Shown piece after piece: positions 1-10,087 of a DNA stretch of 42,157 nucleotides. The stretch lies in NCBI GenBank assembly GCA_027575805.1, contig JANBPU010000143.1, forward strand, positions 1-42,157, read 5' to 3'. This stretch comes from Mycoemilia scoparia (Eukaryota > Kickxellomycota > Kickxellomycetes > Kickxellales > Kickxellaceae). A program made the translations under genes and the position numbers. Every line of letters begins with the position of its first letter. The stretch's first letter is position 1. The notes beneath the pieces were generated by a model. That model had not been told where the DNA came from and made no database searches. It saw nothing but the letters and a program-made list of their open reading frames with translations.

Positions 1-79
1 CTATGGCCACTAATCAGCGGTGATTGTAACCTTATGATCAGCGGCCACCAAAAGTCACCCTTCATAAATTATGACCCAA
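1..79. mobile_element. Partial MITE copy (family M1, copy 1), cut by the window edge
   Basis: This stretch matches the right half of the short inverted-repeat element found seven more times in the window. It carries the internal gatt...atgatcag..ggccaccaaaa block and then a tcacccttcataaattatgaccca end. The matching part of the copy at 21029-21151 reads ggtcaccaaaagatacccttcaaacac. The left half is outside the window or diverged. It lies about 280 bp upstream of the RAT1 start. Confidence 0.6.
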
Positions 80-359
80 ATGTCCAAACAAATCTTTCCT
101 GGCTTGATCAAAGCACTACAAGGCCAAATCAAATCTGTGATCAGCACTATTTATGGATCACCAGCAGCACGCATTGTTCAATAAAATATGCCATCATGCT
201 GAAAGTGGTAGGAAAAAAAGTGCAAAGAAAATTTCATGTGTTTATTGCCAAGAGCCATTTCTTTCTTTTGTCTGTTGTTGTTTTTACTATAGTTATTATT
301 GTAATACTATATATACGTATAATAATTTAAGTCACCCAAACCCTTAGTCTATATTTATA

Positions 360-3300
360 ATGGGTGTTCCAGCATTCTTTCGCTGGTTATCTAATCGATA
401 TCCAAAGGTTATACGCAAAGTCATTGAAGAAAAGCCAACAGAAATAAATGGCATCACAATTCCTGTTGACATGAGCCAGCCAAATCCAAATGGCATTGAA
501 TTTGATAACTTCTATTTGGATATGAACGGTATTATACACCCATGCTGTCATCCAATAAATAGGCCTGCTCCAGAGACTGAGGCAGATATGATGATAGAGG
601 TTTTCAACTGCCTGGATCGCGTTTTTTCCATTATTCGACCCCGCAAGGTAATATATATGGCAATCGATGGAGTTGCTCCTCGTGCAAAGATGAATCAGCA
701 GCGTTCTCGCCGTTTCCGTTCAGCCCAGGACGCCAGAATAGAGGCTGAGGAAGACCGAAAGGTTCGCGATGAAATGATCAGCAGAGGGTTGCAGGTAGAA
801 GATCACAAGAAGAGGTTTGACAGTAATTGTATTACTCCTGGAACGCCATTCATGGACAACCTAGCAAAATGTCTTAGGTATTATGTAGCAGAGAAACTTA
901 ATACTGATCCATCATGGAAGAATGTAAGTGCATTAATGACTTATTACCAAGCCAGTCTCCTGTTTTGATACACATAGTAACCTTTCCTGTGTTTCTAATT
1001 ATAGTTGAAAATTATCATATCTGATGCTAGCGTACCCGGAGAAGGAGAGCACAAAATCATGCATTTTGTTCGATGCTCCCATATGTCTCCTGCTCATGAT
1101 CCAAATACTACTCACGTAATATATGGACTTGACGCCGATCTTATAATGTTGGCATTAGCAACACATGAGCCACATTTCTATATTCTTCGTGAAGATGTAT
1201 TTTGGGAAGAAGGAAAGAAAGATGCTTGTTTTAAGTGTAAACAGCCAGGGCATATTGCAAGGTTCTGCCCAACCAAACAAGGTGCAGGTAAACAAGAAGA
1301 AGAAAAGCCAGAGCCAAAGAATGTTATACCAATCCCAAGTGAAAAAGTGGAAAAGGAGGAACAGCAGCAACCCTTCATTCTGGCACAGATAGCAGTTCTG
1401 CGTGAATATCTTAGCATATCGCTGAAGCCACAAAAGCAGCTGCCATTTCCATTTGATCTTGAGAGGGCCCTTGATGACTGGGTCTTTCTCTGTTTCTTTG
1501 TGGGAAATGATTTCTTGCCCCATCTTCCATCGTTGGATATTAAAGAAGGAGCCCTAGACAAGTTAATGAAGGCCTGGCGTGACCAATTGCCATATATGGG
1601 TGGTTATATTACAAAAAGTGGCGAAGTTGATCTCAGCCGCGTTCAGCTAATTATGAATGTATTTGCTCAAACAGAGGATGAAGTGTTTAAAGTACGCAAG
1701 AAGAAGGAAGAACAAAGAGAGGCCCGCAATAAAAAGACATATATGCAAGAAAAGGGGCTAACTGAAAATGAAAACGCACAGCTTTATGGTGAAAGTGAAG
1801 AAAGCAAAGACAAAAATACCAAGCTGGCTTCGGAAGACGACAAGGATAATAAAGATGCCGCTAAAAAGTTAAAATCTCTTTTATTGGGTGGAAACGCAAC
1901 TGATAATGAAAAATCCAAATCTGAATCCGCTAAAGACAAGGATGAAGATGAGGATGAAGAGGAAGTATTTGAAGAGGAGGTGATTATGGAATCTGGCACC
2001 TCTGGAAAAGTTGAAGAGGATGCCAATGGGGGGAAAGAAGACTCGTCCAAAAAGTTGAAGCGAAAGCTTTCAAACGATCAAAGTGACGATGCTGAACCCA
2101 AAGGTGTCAAAGCCAAGAAGGTCAAGGACGAGGATGACGTCGATGAAGAGTTATATGGGTCAGATAATGATATCAAAAATAATGCTACTGATAAAAAAGA
2201 GGATGTTGATAATGGAAATGGTGATGACGACCTTGAAAAGGAGCTATATGGTTCTGAAAGTAGCGATACAGAAAAAGAAAAGAATGATGGTGAGACTGTT
2301 GATGATGAAAAGGAAAAAGTAGTTGAAGCTGAAACCGAGGACATTTCCTCGGTTGCTACTAAAGACGATAAACCTGAGCTGCCAGAAGACGATGTTCGTC
2401 TTTGGGAAGATGGCTACAGAGAAAGATACTATCGCCAGAAGCTTGGTGTCGAGCTGAGCGACCGCGAGTTCATCCACGATTTTGTAAAGTGCTATGTTGA
2501 AGGCTTGTGCTGGGTTCTTCTTTACTACTACCAGGGATGCCCATCATGGAAGTGGTATTACCCATACCACTACTCACCATTTGCAGTCGACTTTGTTGAT
2601 CTCGAGTCGATGGACATTAAATTCGAACTTGGTGAGCCATTCAAGCCATACGAGCAACTGATGGGTGTATTGCCCCAAGACAGCAAGGAAAATCTTCCTG
2701 ACAAGTTCTGGCCCCTAATGACAAACGAGGATTCGCCCATCATTGACTTTTATCCAAAAGAATTCCAGATAGACCTTAACGGCAAGAAATTTGCCTGGCA
2801 GGGAGTAGCCCTTTTGCCGTTTATTGACGAGAAGAGGCTATTGAGCGAGATCAATGAAGTATATCCTAAGCTGAGCGAAGAAGAACGCATCAGAAATATC
2901 GAGGGCTCAACAATCCTATGCATAGCGGCTACCAACAAACTATACGAAAGCATGTGCAACCTTTACTCTCACCAAGATGAGCACTGGGAAGCGTTGGATC
3001 CACGTCTTGGAGATAGATTTAGTGGATCTGTTTCCAAAGATCCAAACTTTGTTCCTCATACTCTGTTCCCTTCGCCACTTTTGGAAAAAGGAAAGCCAAA
3101 CATCACTGAAGACAAGTCAATTGCAGCCAGGTACAAGCCATATACTTGCACCAAATTTGAGTCGTCATTGCTTCCTGGCGTTAAATTGGGCAAAAAGCGT
3201 CTCAATTCAGCCGATGAAGAATTTGTACGTACAGGCGGTAAATCAGGAAGACGTGGTGGACCAGGCGGACCACATTATGGAAACAACCACGATTACTCGT

Positions 3301-3941
3301 TCTTTTACAAGCAACAGGGCAACGATGTATACTATGATCGAGGACATGGCCCACGCCGATACGATGAGCGGGGTAATGTTATTGTGAACCAAGATGGACA
3401 TGGTGCCCACCAATCACCATACTCTTACCAAAATCCACAGCATAACCAGCACAACTATCGAGGCGGCAGGGGTGGTAGGGGCGGAGGTTCAGGATATCGT
3501 GGTGGCAGAGGAGCCAGTGCCAACAGTGGTCATTTCAAGAGACAACACCACCACCACCCATACAAGTCATTCAACAATCAGCCCCCAGCAGCTGGTGGCT
3601 ATAGACCATCGCCACCAAATCTTCCAGGAGTTGGTGGTCAAGCACCACTGGGCTATAATCCAGGTCATTCTCAACAGAATATGACTGCATCAGCTTTCTA
3701 TGGCTTGCAATCATCGTCAGCTGGACATCATCAGCAGCAACATCATCAAAATGGACCAGGGTATAATAACCACCAGTCCAACAGAAATTACCGTCCACAC
3801 GCTCATGGAAACAACCGTGGTTTCAATCACAGTAATCGTGGTGGTGGTGGTGGTGGCTTCCGTGGAAGAGGAGGTGGTGGAGGAGGACGAGGACAAGGTA
3901 AGCCTCGTGGGCGCTGGACTTTTAATAAAAGAGGTCATTAA
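360..3941 (+). CDS. RAT1: 5'-3' exoribonuclease Rat1/XRN2 family (two exons: 360-923 and 1005-3941)
   Basis: Nuclear 5'-3' exoribonuclease; the family does RNA polymerase II torpedo termination and rRNA/snoRNA trimming. The ATG at 360 opens with MGVPAFFRWLSNRYPK, the classic XRN N-terminus. Exon 1 ends at AAT|GTAAGT (923) and exon 2 starts after ttatag at 1005, both phase 0, restoring the conserved KIIISDASVPGEGEHKIMHF catalytic segment. The joined protein is 1166 residues, longer than the roughly 950-1010 usual for Rat1/XRN2. Visible motifs: DMNGIIHPC, GLDADLIMLAL, a CCHC zinc knuckle (CFKCKQPGHIARFC) that separates Rat1/XRN2 from cytosolic Xrn1, FFVGNDFLPHLP, and GLCWVLLYYYQGCPSWKWYY. Two parts are unusual: a Lys/Glu/Asp-rich insertion (about residues 416-650) between the XRN core blocks, and a long Gly/Arg/His/Gln-rich RGG-type tail. 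Rat1 is a confident call; the role of the insertion is unknown. Confidence 0.95.
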
Positions 3942-4510
3942 AAAGCCCAAATCCAAATTTTATTTTTAAATATACTTTTTTATTTCTAAAAACCATAACT
4001 AAATCTATTTAATAGCAATGCTTTATAACTAAATAAACTAAACATGGCATTGCTCAGCCAAATTCAATAATTTTGATGTAATTGATCAAGTTATAGACAT
4101 AATATTGCTTTATTTTATAAGTTATTAGACATAAACAGCCCCTAAAAATTATTATTAGTATAAAAAAGTACGTATGCATACACACACACAAACAGAATAA
4201 ATAATCATGAGCAATAGTTGGTAAGAGTCGCGATTACAATAACACAGTCAATAATAATAATAGTAGCAATATATCTCTAAACATACATCAGAGCTTTTAC
4301 CATCATTAAAAATTATTATTCAAATTTATGGTTTATTGTGCTGTGGCTCACCCACCGACATTGTGTGGCTGATCAGTAATAAAATTCGACCATATACAAC
4401 TTAGTGCCATTGCTATCGCCACAATTACGGCTACAACTAATAATAATAATAATAATGTATAAACCAAAGATGCTGAAAACAATGAAAAGAGCTGGAGCAA
4501 CTTTAATATA
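3942..4510. other. Convergent intergenic region between RAT1 and the dephospho-CoA kinase gene
   Basis: About 570 bp of AT-rich sequence shared by the 3' ends of two convergent genes. It contains AATAAA-like motifs on both strands, a short CA run near 4180 and an AAT microsatellite near 4437-4456. I see no coding frame or RNA gene. Confidence 0.6.
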
Positions 4511-5254
4511 TTAATTTAGCAAAAAACTGGAGACAAGCCAAGCGGATCCCAACTTTATTGACCACATTCCGGCCCAGGTTTTACCAACAGCCAGTATACT
4601 AGATAACCCAACCAAAATGGTAAATGGTGCAACAAGGAATCCGAAAGTTCTAAACCTTGACGGCATCCATTCCATTACGATGGAATCGACCTTCTCTAAA
4701 GCCTCTTGTTTGGATCCATTGTTATTAATAACACATGATGCCAGGCTCTTTTTGTAACCCATGCTTAACTGGGCATTTATTTTCGACTCTGCAACATCTC
4801 TATCAATCGAATCGCGTCTCATAAGCCGATCAAGTTGGATATCCCGATCACAATCCACCACAACAATCTTTGAGCAGAATTTGTCCATCCTGGCTTCAAT
4901 TAATAAGGGTACATCTAAAACACACATTCTATATCCCATCATATAATACTTTGCGACCTGGTAAAGCATTTGTTGCTTTACAACTGGGTGGGTGCATTTG
5001 TTTAGGATTTCTCGCTTGGATCTATCGTTAAAGATTATTGCCCCCAACTTCTGGCGATCGATTTGGTCCGAATCCGTCATTAATATTTCATTGCCAAAAT
5101 GCTTAAGAACTTGCTTGTAGGCCTTTTGTCCGGGTTCTAGTATCTCTCGGGCTATCTTATCAGCATCAACAATTGGTATCCCGTTCTCCTGGAATCTCTG
5201 GCTTATTGTGCTCTTTCCCGTAGCTATTCCCCCGGTCAATCCAATAATCAACAT
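4511..5254 (-). CDS. CAB5: Dephospho-CoA kinase (last step of CoA biosynthesis)
   Basis: Phosphorylates dephospho-CoA on the ribose 3'-OH with ATP to give coenzyme A. The chosen ATG (5254) gives 247 residues and starts MLIIGLTGGIATGKST, so the P-loop GGIATGKS sits at residues 8-15, as is normal for the family. The frame is open for 44 more codons upstream, but that extension is hydrophobic and begins with TTG, so I left it out. Other family marks are VDADKIAREILEPG, a DVPLLIEARMDKFCSKIVVVDCD block, and the LMRRDSIDRDVAESKINAQ helix. The last ~40 residues, after FRTFGFLVAPFTILVG, are strongly hydrophobic, which suggests a C-terminal membrane anchor. Yeast CAB5 is the likely counterpart by family; orthology is inferred. 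Confidence 0.92.
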   Translation of the reverse strand: MLIIGLTGGIATGKSTISQRFQENGIPIVDADKIAREILEPGQKAYKQVLKHFGNEILMTDSDQIDRQKLGAIIFNDRSKREILNKCTHPVVKQQMLYQVAKYYMMGYRMCVLDVPLLIEARMDKFCSKIVVVDCDRDIQLDRLMRRDSIDRDVAESKINAQLSMGYKKSLASCVINNNGSKQEALEKVDSIVMEWMPSRFRTFGFLVAPFTILVGLSSILAVGKTWAGMWSIKLGSAWLVSSFLLN

Positions 5255-6017
5255 TGGGTTTATGATAAGTATGAAAAATATGTGTGTCTGGGGTGAGGAT
5301 ATACAGCTTTGGAAGAGTAGGAGTATGTATATGTCAAGATGCGTGCTTGGAGAAGTGGTTGCTGTGGGATGGTTTGCGTACTTCAATAGAGAGTGCCGTA
5401 AATAAGAAACAAGTGGGTTGATAGCGGTGACAGTGACTATGGGGGTGCCAGATATTTCTACAAATATACTACTAACAAATCAAGCTGAGCGTGAACAAGT
5501 AAATTGCGCAATACAAATTAATTGCTTAAATAGTGGTCTCGGTTATGGGTGAATGAACCCCTTGAGTGATCCCGGCATAATCAATCAAGACTAGGAAAGA
5601 AAGTAGGGTTAGGCATTTAAAAATTTCCGTTTAATTTGCCCGCCTTTTGTACTCCTGCATCAATACCTTTGTATTCTTAGCAATTATTATGTTTGTTTTA
5701 TTTAATTATTTGCTGTGAAATAGTATGATTATGATGCAGAGAATTCTTTTAGTTTTCAAAGCCATACACATTATTATAGTAAAGTGGAAAAGAAAAGTCA
5801 CCTCATGAACTTTTTTGAACCTTTTGATTTCCAGGAGCCCATAACCCAACTCGAATTCAACTCAATATGATTCTGATACTGAGTAGTGTGATAAGTGTAT
5901 TTCAGCATATAACATTATTGTACCAACACAAATACATATAGATAACCGGGTACATCTAAGTAAACGTGTATTAATAGAGTGTTTGCGTGCGCGTATTTTA
6001 CCAAAAATAAACTAGAG
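5255..6017. promoter_or_regulatory. Divergent promoter region, dephospho-CoA kinase / mitochondrial protein
   Basis: About 760 bp between two divergently transcribed starts, so it should hold both promoters. It is AT-rich. The 5255-5386 part is an open but probably non-coding extension of the kinase frame. No specific binding site stands out. Confidence 0.4.
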
Positions 6018-6662
6018 ATGAGCAAAACTTCGATTATCAACAAATATACCTCGGTATTGTCATTGCCTAAAGGAAATGGACTTATGGTTAACAAAGGCTC
6101 TCGAGCACTCAGTCAAAGCAACTACAAATATTCTCATTTCCGATACCAGACCATGGCATATAGCAGCTGTTTGCAACCAAGAAATAAAGCATCAGATCAA
6201 AGATGGTTTGCTAAGATATCAAATCAGTTTGTCTTGAAATCACTGAAATTAAACAACACTATGCTCGGCAGCACGGAGTCAGTTCAAATCCGAAAATATT
6301 CCAGCAATCATGAGAAATCTGATGTATCTGGAGATGGTAAAAACAAAGCTGATAATAGACCTGAGCAGCAGCAGCAGCAGCAGGAGCAACAACAACAACA
6401 AGGAGGAGGAGGGAATGTGGGAACATCTGAAGGGCCAAAGGATCAACAATCTACAGAAACTATGCATTTTCAACAACGATATGGATTTTGGCAAGCATAT
6501 GGACAACCAATCACGACCCTATTTCTATGGGGCTCTTTTACATTTATAGCACTTCGAGCAGTGTGGACAAAACTTTATCTTGAGGAGCTCAAAGTAGAAA
6601 CTGAACAGAAGATAAGCGAGCTCGAAAAACAGATCCGGTTGTTAGAAGCAAAACCTGAGTAA
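6018..6662 (+). CDS. Putative mitochondrial single-pass membrane protein, Gln-rich linker
   Basis: 214 residues from the first in-frame ATG (6018); the frame is open 13 codons further but without an ATG. I do not recognise a named family. The first ~100 residues are basic and Ser/Asn-rich with almost no acidic residues, as expected of a mitochondrial presequence (MSKTSIINKYTSVLSLPKGN). A Gln/Gly low-complexity linker follows (about residues 115-135). The C-terminal third looks conserved: a FQQRYGFWQAYGQP segment, one transmembrane helix (ITTLFLWGSFTFIALRAVW), then a charged coiled coil (EELKVETEQKISELEKQIRLLEA) to the end. This topology is common among small inner-membrane assembly factors, but that role is only a guess. 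Confidence 0.7.
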   Translation: MSKTSIINKYTSVLSLPKGNGLMVNKGSRALSQSNYKYSHFRYQTMAYSSCLQPRNKASDQRWFAKISNQFVLKSLKLNNTMLGSTESVQIRKYSSNHEKSDVSGDGKNKADNRPEQQQQQQEQQQQQGGGGNVGTSEGPKDQQSTETMHFQQRYGFWQAYGQPITTLFLWGSFTFIALRAVWTKLYLEELKVETEQKISELEKQIRLLEAKPE

Positions 6663-6889
6663 TTCCACAAATGATAATAGATACGATGGTAACTGTTGAT
6701 CGGTAGAGCCTAATCATATTCTTCGTCTTTACTTTATAGACTTTACTAAATGGCAAAAGTATTGCTTCAAAATAAACTATTTCTAGAACATTACTACCTT
6801 GTAGACTAAAATACAATGACATCGTTGTGGGCTTCAGCTCTTATTTCACTACATAAAGACACTGAGTAAAAGATGCCGTGTCACTTTTA

Positions 6890-7510
6890 AGATCTCCTTG
6901 TTCTATCTCGAAGGTTATCAAACCTATGAGTAGTACTTTGGACAATCCCCCAATGTGATTTCCATTCAACAGCTTTGTAAACCGACATGAGGATTGGCAT
7001 AACTCCTTTTCTCCATCACAAAACGGACTTTATAGTGGTCCATTCTTGAAGTCCTAAATCAGATGCACTATTCCGTAGGAATGAGCATGCCGCGGCTATA
7101 TGGCAGAGTCTCCTCTAAAAGGGTACTAGGATATATCTTTGATACTAGTCAGTCTTACTGAGATACCGGCTAAAATGTAAGGGTTAAGGGCAGGCTTGCA
7201 GAGGATGTATCAGCGCACCTGTCTGTTCCCTTTTGGTGGAGAACTTGCCATATATACATATTTGGAACCTCACTCTATTCTAGCTTAGTTAAAGCAGCTA
7301 AAAGGCAGAGACTATCGAGCCTTGAAAATCCAGGCTATCTTTTTATCTTTGGAGAACATATCTATTTGAAAATCGATGGGGTTCTTTGTCTCAGTAGCAC
7401 AATACAAGACTGATCTAGATTCTAGTGAATCTTTGTAGCAACATTTAGCAAGAAGGCTTGTGGTTATAGAAAGAAGTGTTTGTAGCACACACAGCGTCCG
7501 ATTGGTTCAA
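6890..7510 (-). pseudogene. Decayed coding relic, possible LINE-type retroelement remnant
   Basis: Reading the minus strand downward from about 7510, a frame of about 70 codons runs open to a stop near 7316; it includes TETKNPIDFQIDMFSKDKK and IAWIFKAR. Lower down come WQVLHQKGTDRC (about 7252-7217), LLEETLPYSRGML (about 7120-7080) and finally MPILMSVYKAVEWKSHWGIV with VQSTTHRFDNLRD (about 7000-6890), with stops and frame changes between. The order WQVLHQK...EETLPYSRG loosely recalls the zinc-finger-like tail of some LINE reverse transcriptases, but this is weak. A second partial copy is at 23926-24080. The relic call rests on long biased frames plus the repeat; the identity is unproven. Confidence 0.4.
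7159..7255 (-). repeat. Dispersed repeat R2, copy A
   Basis: About 97 bp aligns with 23926-24028 with many matches. The strongest stretch is ctgttcccttttg(g/a)tgg(a/g)gaacttgcca, and gctaaaatgta is shared near the other end. On the minus strand both copies encode WQV(L/P)HQKGTDR. I estimated the identity by eye only. Confidence 0.6.
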
Positions 7511-8192
7511 TTTTTCCTATTGACAAAATGTGGTCTTTTTAAGGTCAAGACATACATTAAAAACACCAACAATACATTCTGCGTTTGGCTAGGTGATCAA
7601 TATAGCATCCATCACATACATTTGATCAACTTGAAACGGCTGTTTATATTGCGCTGACCAAATAACGAGTCTCTAGCAATTGGTGTATGGCGAAAGCCCT
7701 TCATACGTCAGGCTTTTCCTTCACTGCTTTCACACATGCTCGCACATACAGAATGCCAAGAAAAGTGTTTAGCAGCTTTTTCCCTTACCATATCAGTCTG
7801 GCGGTTCCCCTTCTCCCTCATTTTGCAAGATGCTTTGATATAAATATAACTCAAGGAACGTTGCATCTGTGTTCTTGTCACTTTTCATCCCTTATCTACT
7901 TCACCATTATCCGTATTCCAAATCAAGCTTTGAGGTTTGAGTGCGTAAAAACACATTTCTTTCGTAACAATACATACCACTTGACCAGATAAAGCCCCCT
8001 CCCAGTCACCGCAAAGCCAATTATTGCAGGGCGATTAAACTCATAAACACGCCCATTTGTTTACGCTCCCTTTCTGACCAAAAGCATTTTTAATCTTCCA
8101 TTCTTCTCTGCTCTTCAAGCTTCTGATCTTTTGTTACACATACTACTCTGTTATCTAAGCCCACAGCTATTTAACCCTCTCCACTCATAAAG

Positions 8193-9770
8193 ATGGCAGA
8201 AAATAGCAACTACACGAATGTCGAGGCCCTACCCGAAATAGTTGGGCGTATGCACAAGTCTTTCGACAGCGGTAAGACCAGACCGCTAGAGTATCGCAAA
8301 CAGCAAATACGCAACGTTCTCAAGATGCTGGATGAAAATAAGGAAGAACTGGCCCAAGCCATGGCCAAAGATATGGGCAAACCACGCTTTGAAGCTTTTG
8401 CTCACGAGATCATGCCCGCCGAATACGAGGCAGGCCAGTTTCTGGCACATATGGACAAATGGCTAAAACCCGAAAAGCCCTTTTTGGCCGGCGAGTACCC
8501 CATTTTTCTGTTCGATTCGGGCACTGTCCAGAAATCACCTCAAGGCGTTGTCCTAATCATTTCGCCCTGGAACTACCCGATTCGTTTATCTCTCAACCCC
8601 CTGATCGGTGCAATTGCTGCAGGAAACACGGTTGTTATGAAGCTCAGCGAGATCTGTGAACACACAACAGCGCTGACAAAGACTCTTATTGAAAAGTACC
8701 TTGATCCTGACTGTGTTCAAGTTGTTCTGGGCGGCCCTGAAGAGACTGGCCAACTGATGAAGCAAAGGTTTGATCACTTCTTTTATACTGGCAATCCTGC
8801 TGTTGGCAAGATAGTCGGAAGAGCAGCCATGGACCAATTGGCCAAAGTTACCCTGGAACTTGGCGGAAAGAACCCGACGTTCGTAGCCAACAGTTGCTTG
8901 GATATAAGCACTGCAGCATCTCGTATAATGTGGGGCAAAACCATTAATTGCGGACAAACATGTGTTGCACCAGACTATGTTTTGGCTGAAAAAGATGTCT
9001 ATGCACCTTTGGTTAAGGCCATGTCGCTGTATCCCGAATCCGTCTTTGGAAAGAATATAAAATCATCTCCTGACTTTGGCCGTGTTGTGTCAAAACGCCA
9101 ATTTGACAGACTTTACAACCTGCTGTCAACTACCAAAGGCAAATTTGTCACAGGATCTCTTGAAGAATGCGATCCCGAGACGCTTTACATCCCACCAACA
9201 ATAATAACTGACATAGGCCTGGACGATCCTTTGATGCAGGACGAAATCTTTGGGCCTATCTTGCCAGTCATTTCTATCGATTCCATTGATGAAGGCCTAG
9301 ATATTGTAAAAACTAAGGAGTACCCACTAGCACTTTATGCATTTGCAAATAAAAAGGACTCCAGCTTTATACTCCAAAATACCAGATCAGGAAGTATATC
9401 CATCAACGACACTGTGCTCCAGATGGTTACAGCCAGACTACCATTTGGTGGCTTTGGCAATTCTGGTCTAGGTTCATATAGTGGCAAATACTCTATTGAT
9501 GTATTTTCGCATCAAAGAACGGTTTTGAACCGTTCTATAAGTTTTCCACCGCCTGGTGTCGATTCGGTCCGCATGCCTCCCTATGAAAATTGGAAGTACA
9601 AGATCCTAAGCACTGCTATTTTTACCACTCCAAAGGAAGCATCCAAGTCCATATTTGGGTACTTGTTCCGTTTGATTCCTGGTTGGAGGCTATTGGGGGT
9701 CACTCCCAGTTTTATCGTCGCCTTCTTTAAAGGAAAGCGAACCCTTCCTCCTATTTCCAAGAACAAGTAA
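8193..9770 (+). CDS. HFD1: Fatty aldehyde dehydrogenase, class-3-type ALDH (HFD1-like)
   Basis: NAD(P)-dependent oxidation of long-chain aldehydes to fatty acids. Single exon, 525 residues, ATG at 8193 in the context aaagATGG. ALDH signatures: PWNYPIRLSLNPLIGAIAAG (nucleotide-binding fold), TLELGGKNP with the general-base Glu at residue 222, and NCGQTCVAPDYVL with the catalytic Cys at residue 257. LPFGGFGNSGLGSYSGKYS and FSHQRTVL are typical of the class-3/fatty aldehyde subfamily. The C-terminus (about residues 480-510: IFGYLFRLIPGW, TPSFIVAFFKG) is hydrophobic and could anchor the enzyme to a membrane, as in yeast Hfd1 and animal ALDH3A2. Yeast Hfd1 works in sphingolipid breakdown and in making 4-hydroxybenzoate for coenzyme Q; the same role here is inferred. 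It converges with the prolyl-tRNA synthetase gene. Confidence 0.9.
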   Translation: MAENSNYTNVEALPEIVGRMHKSFDSGKTRPLEYRKQQIRNVLKMLDENKEELAQAMAKDMGKPRFEAFAHEIMPAEYEAGQFLAHMDKWLKPEKPFLAGEYPIFLFDSGTVQKSPQGVVLIISPWNYPIRLSLNPLIGAIAAGNTVVMKLSEICEHTTALTKTLIEKYLDPDCVQVVLGGPEETGQLMKQRFDHFFYTGNPAVGKIVGRAAMDQLAKVTLELGGKNPTFVANSCLDISTAASRIMWGKTINCGQTCVAPDYVLAEKDVYAPLVKAMSLYPESVFGKNIKSSPDFGRVVSKRQFDRLYNLLSTTKGKFVTGSLEECDPETLYIPPTIITDIGLDDPLMQDEIFGPILPVISIDSIDEGLDIVKTKEYPLALYAFANKKDSSFILQNTRSGSISINDTVLQMVTARLPFGGFGNSGLGSYSGKYSIDVFSHQRTVLNRSISFPPPGVDSVRMPPYENWKYKILSTAIFTTPKEASKSIFGYLFRLIPGWRLLGVTPSFIVAFFKGKRTLPPISKNK

Positions 9771-10087
9771 ATATAAGCATTTTATCTCTTTCTCTTTGTA
9801 TATGTTTATAAGTTTATAAAACAGGAGTTGTATGACGCACTTTAATTTGCTATTCCATTTTGAATAGCATATTTTACCAACAATGTTTGGTTTCCATGCA
9901 CACTTCCCTTCGACACACAACTAATAATAATAACAATAGCCACAGTACAAAAATCAACATTTTTTACAATTATATATTGGCATTCGAACCAAAAATGACT
10001 CTAAATAGCTCAACTACTAGATGCTGTTCATTTTATATTAGTTGAAAAATAGCAATTTGAGAGGCTGAGGATCATACACACAATGGC
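9771..10087. other. Convergent 3' region between the ALDH and ProRS genes
   Basis: 317 bp of AT-rich sequence between two stop codons facing each other. Nothing coding is visible. Confidence 0.6.

Larger units (their letters stand above)
6663..8192. other. Intergenic region with decayed minus-strand coding relic; ALDH promoter
   Basis: The region 3' of the mitochondrial-protein gene has no intact gene. On the minus strand between about 7510 and 6890 there are open stretches broken by stops and frame changes (separate pseudogene entry). From about 7690 to 8192 the sequence is pyrimidine-rich and probably contains the promoter and 5' UTR of the aldehyde dehydrogenase gene; a TATA-like ATAAATATA lies near 7839. 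A 101-codon plus-strand frame at 7687-7992 has no recognisable features and I do not call it. Confidence 0.5.

Noticed and set aside
34..347. Open frames upstream of RAT1
   Set aside because: They start inside the MITE relic and run into the RAT1 promoter; no protein features.
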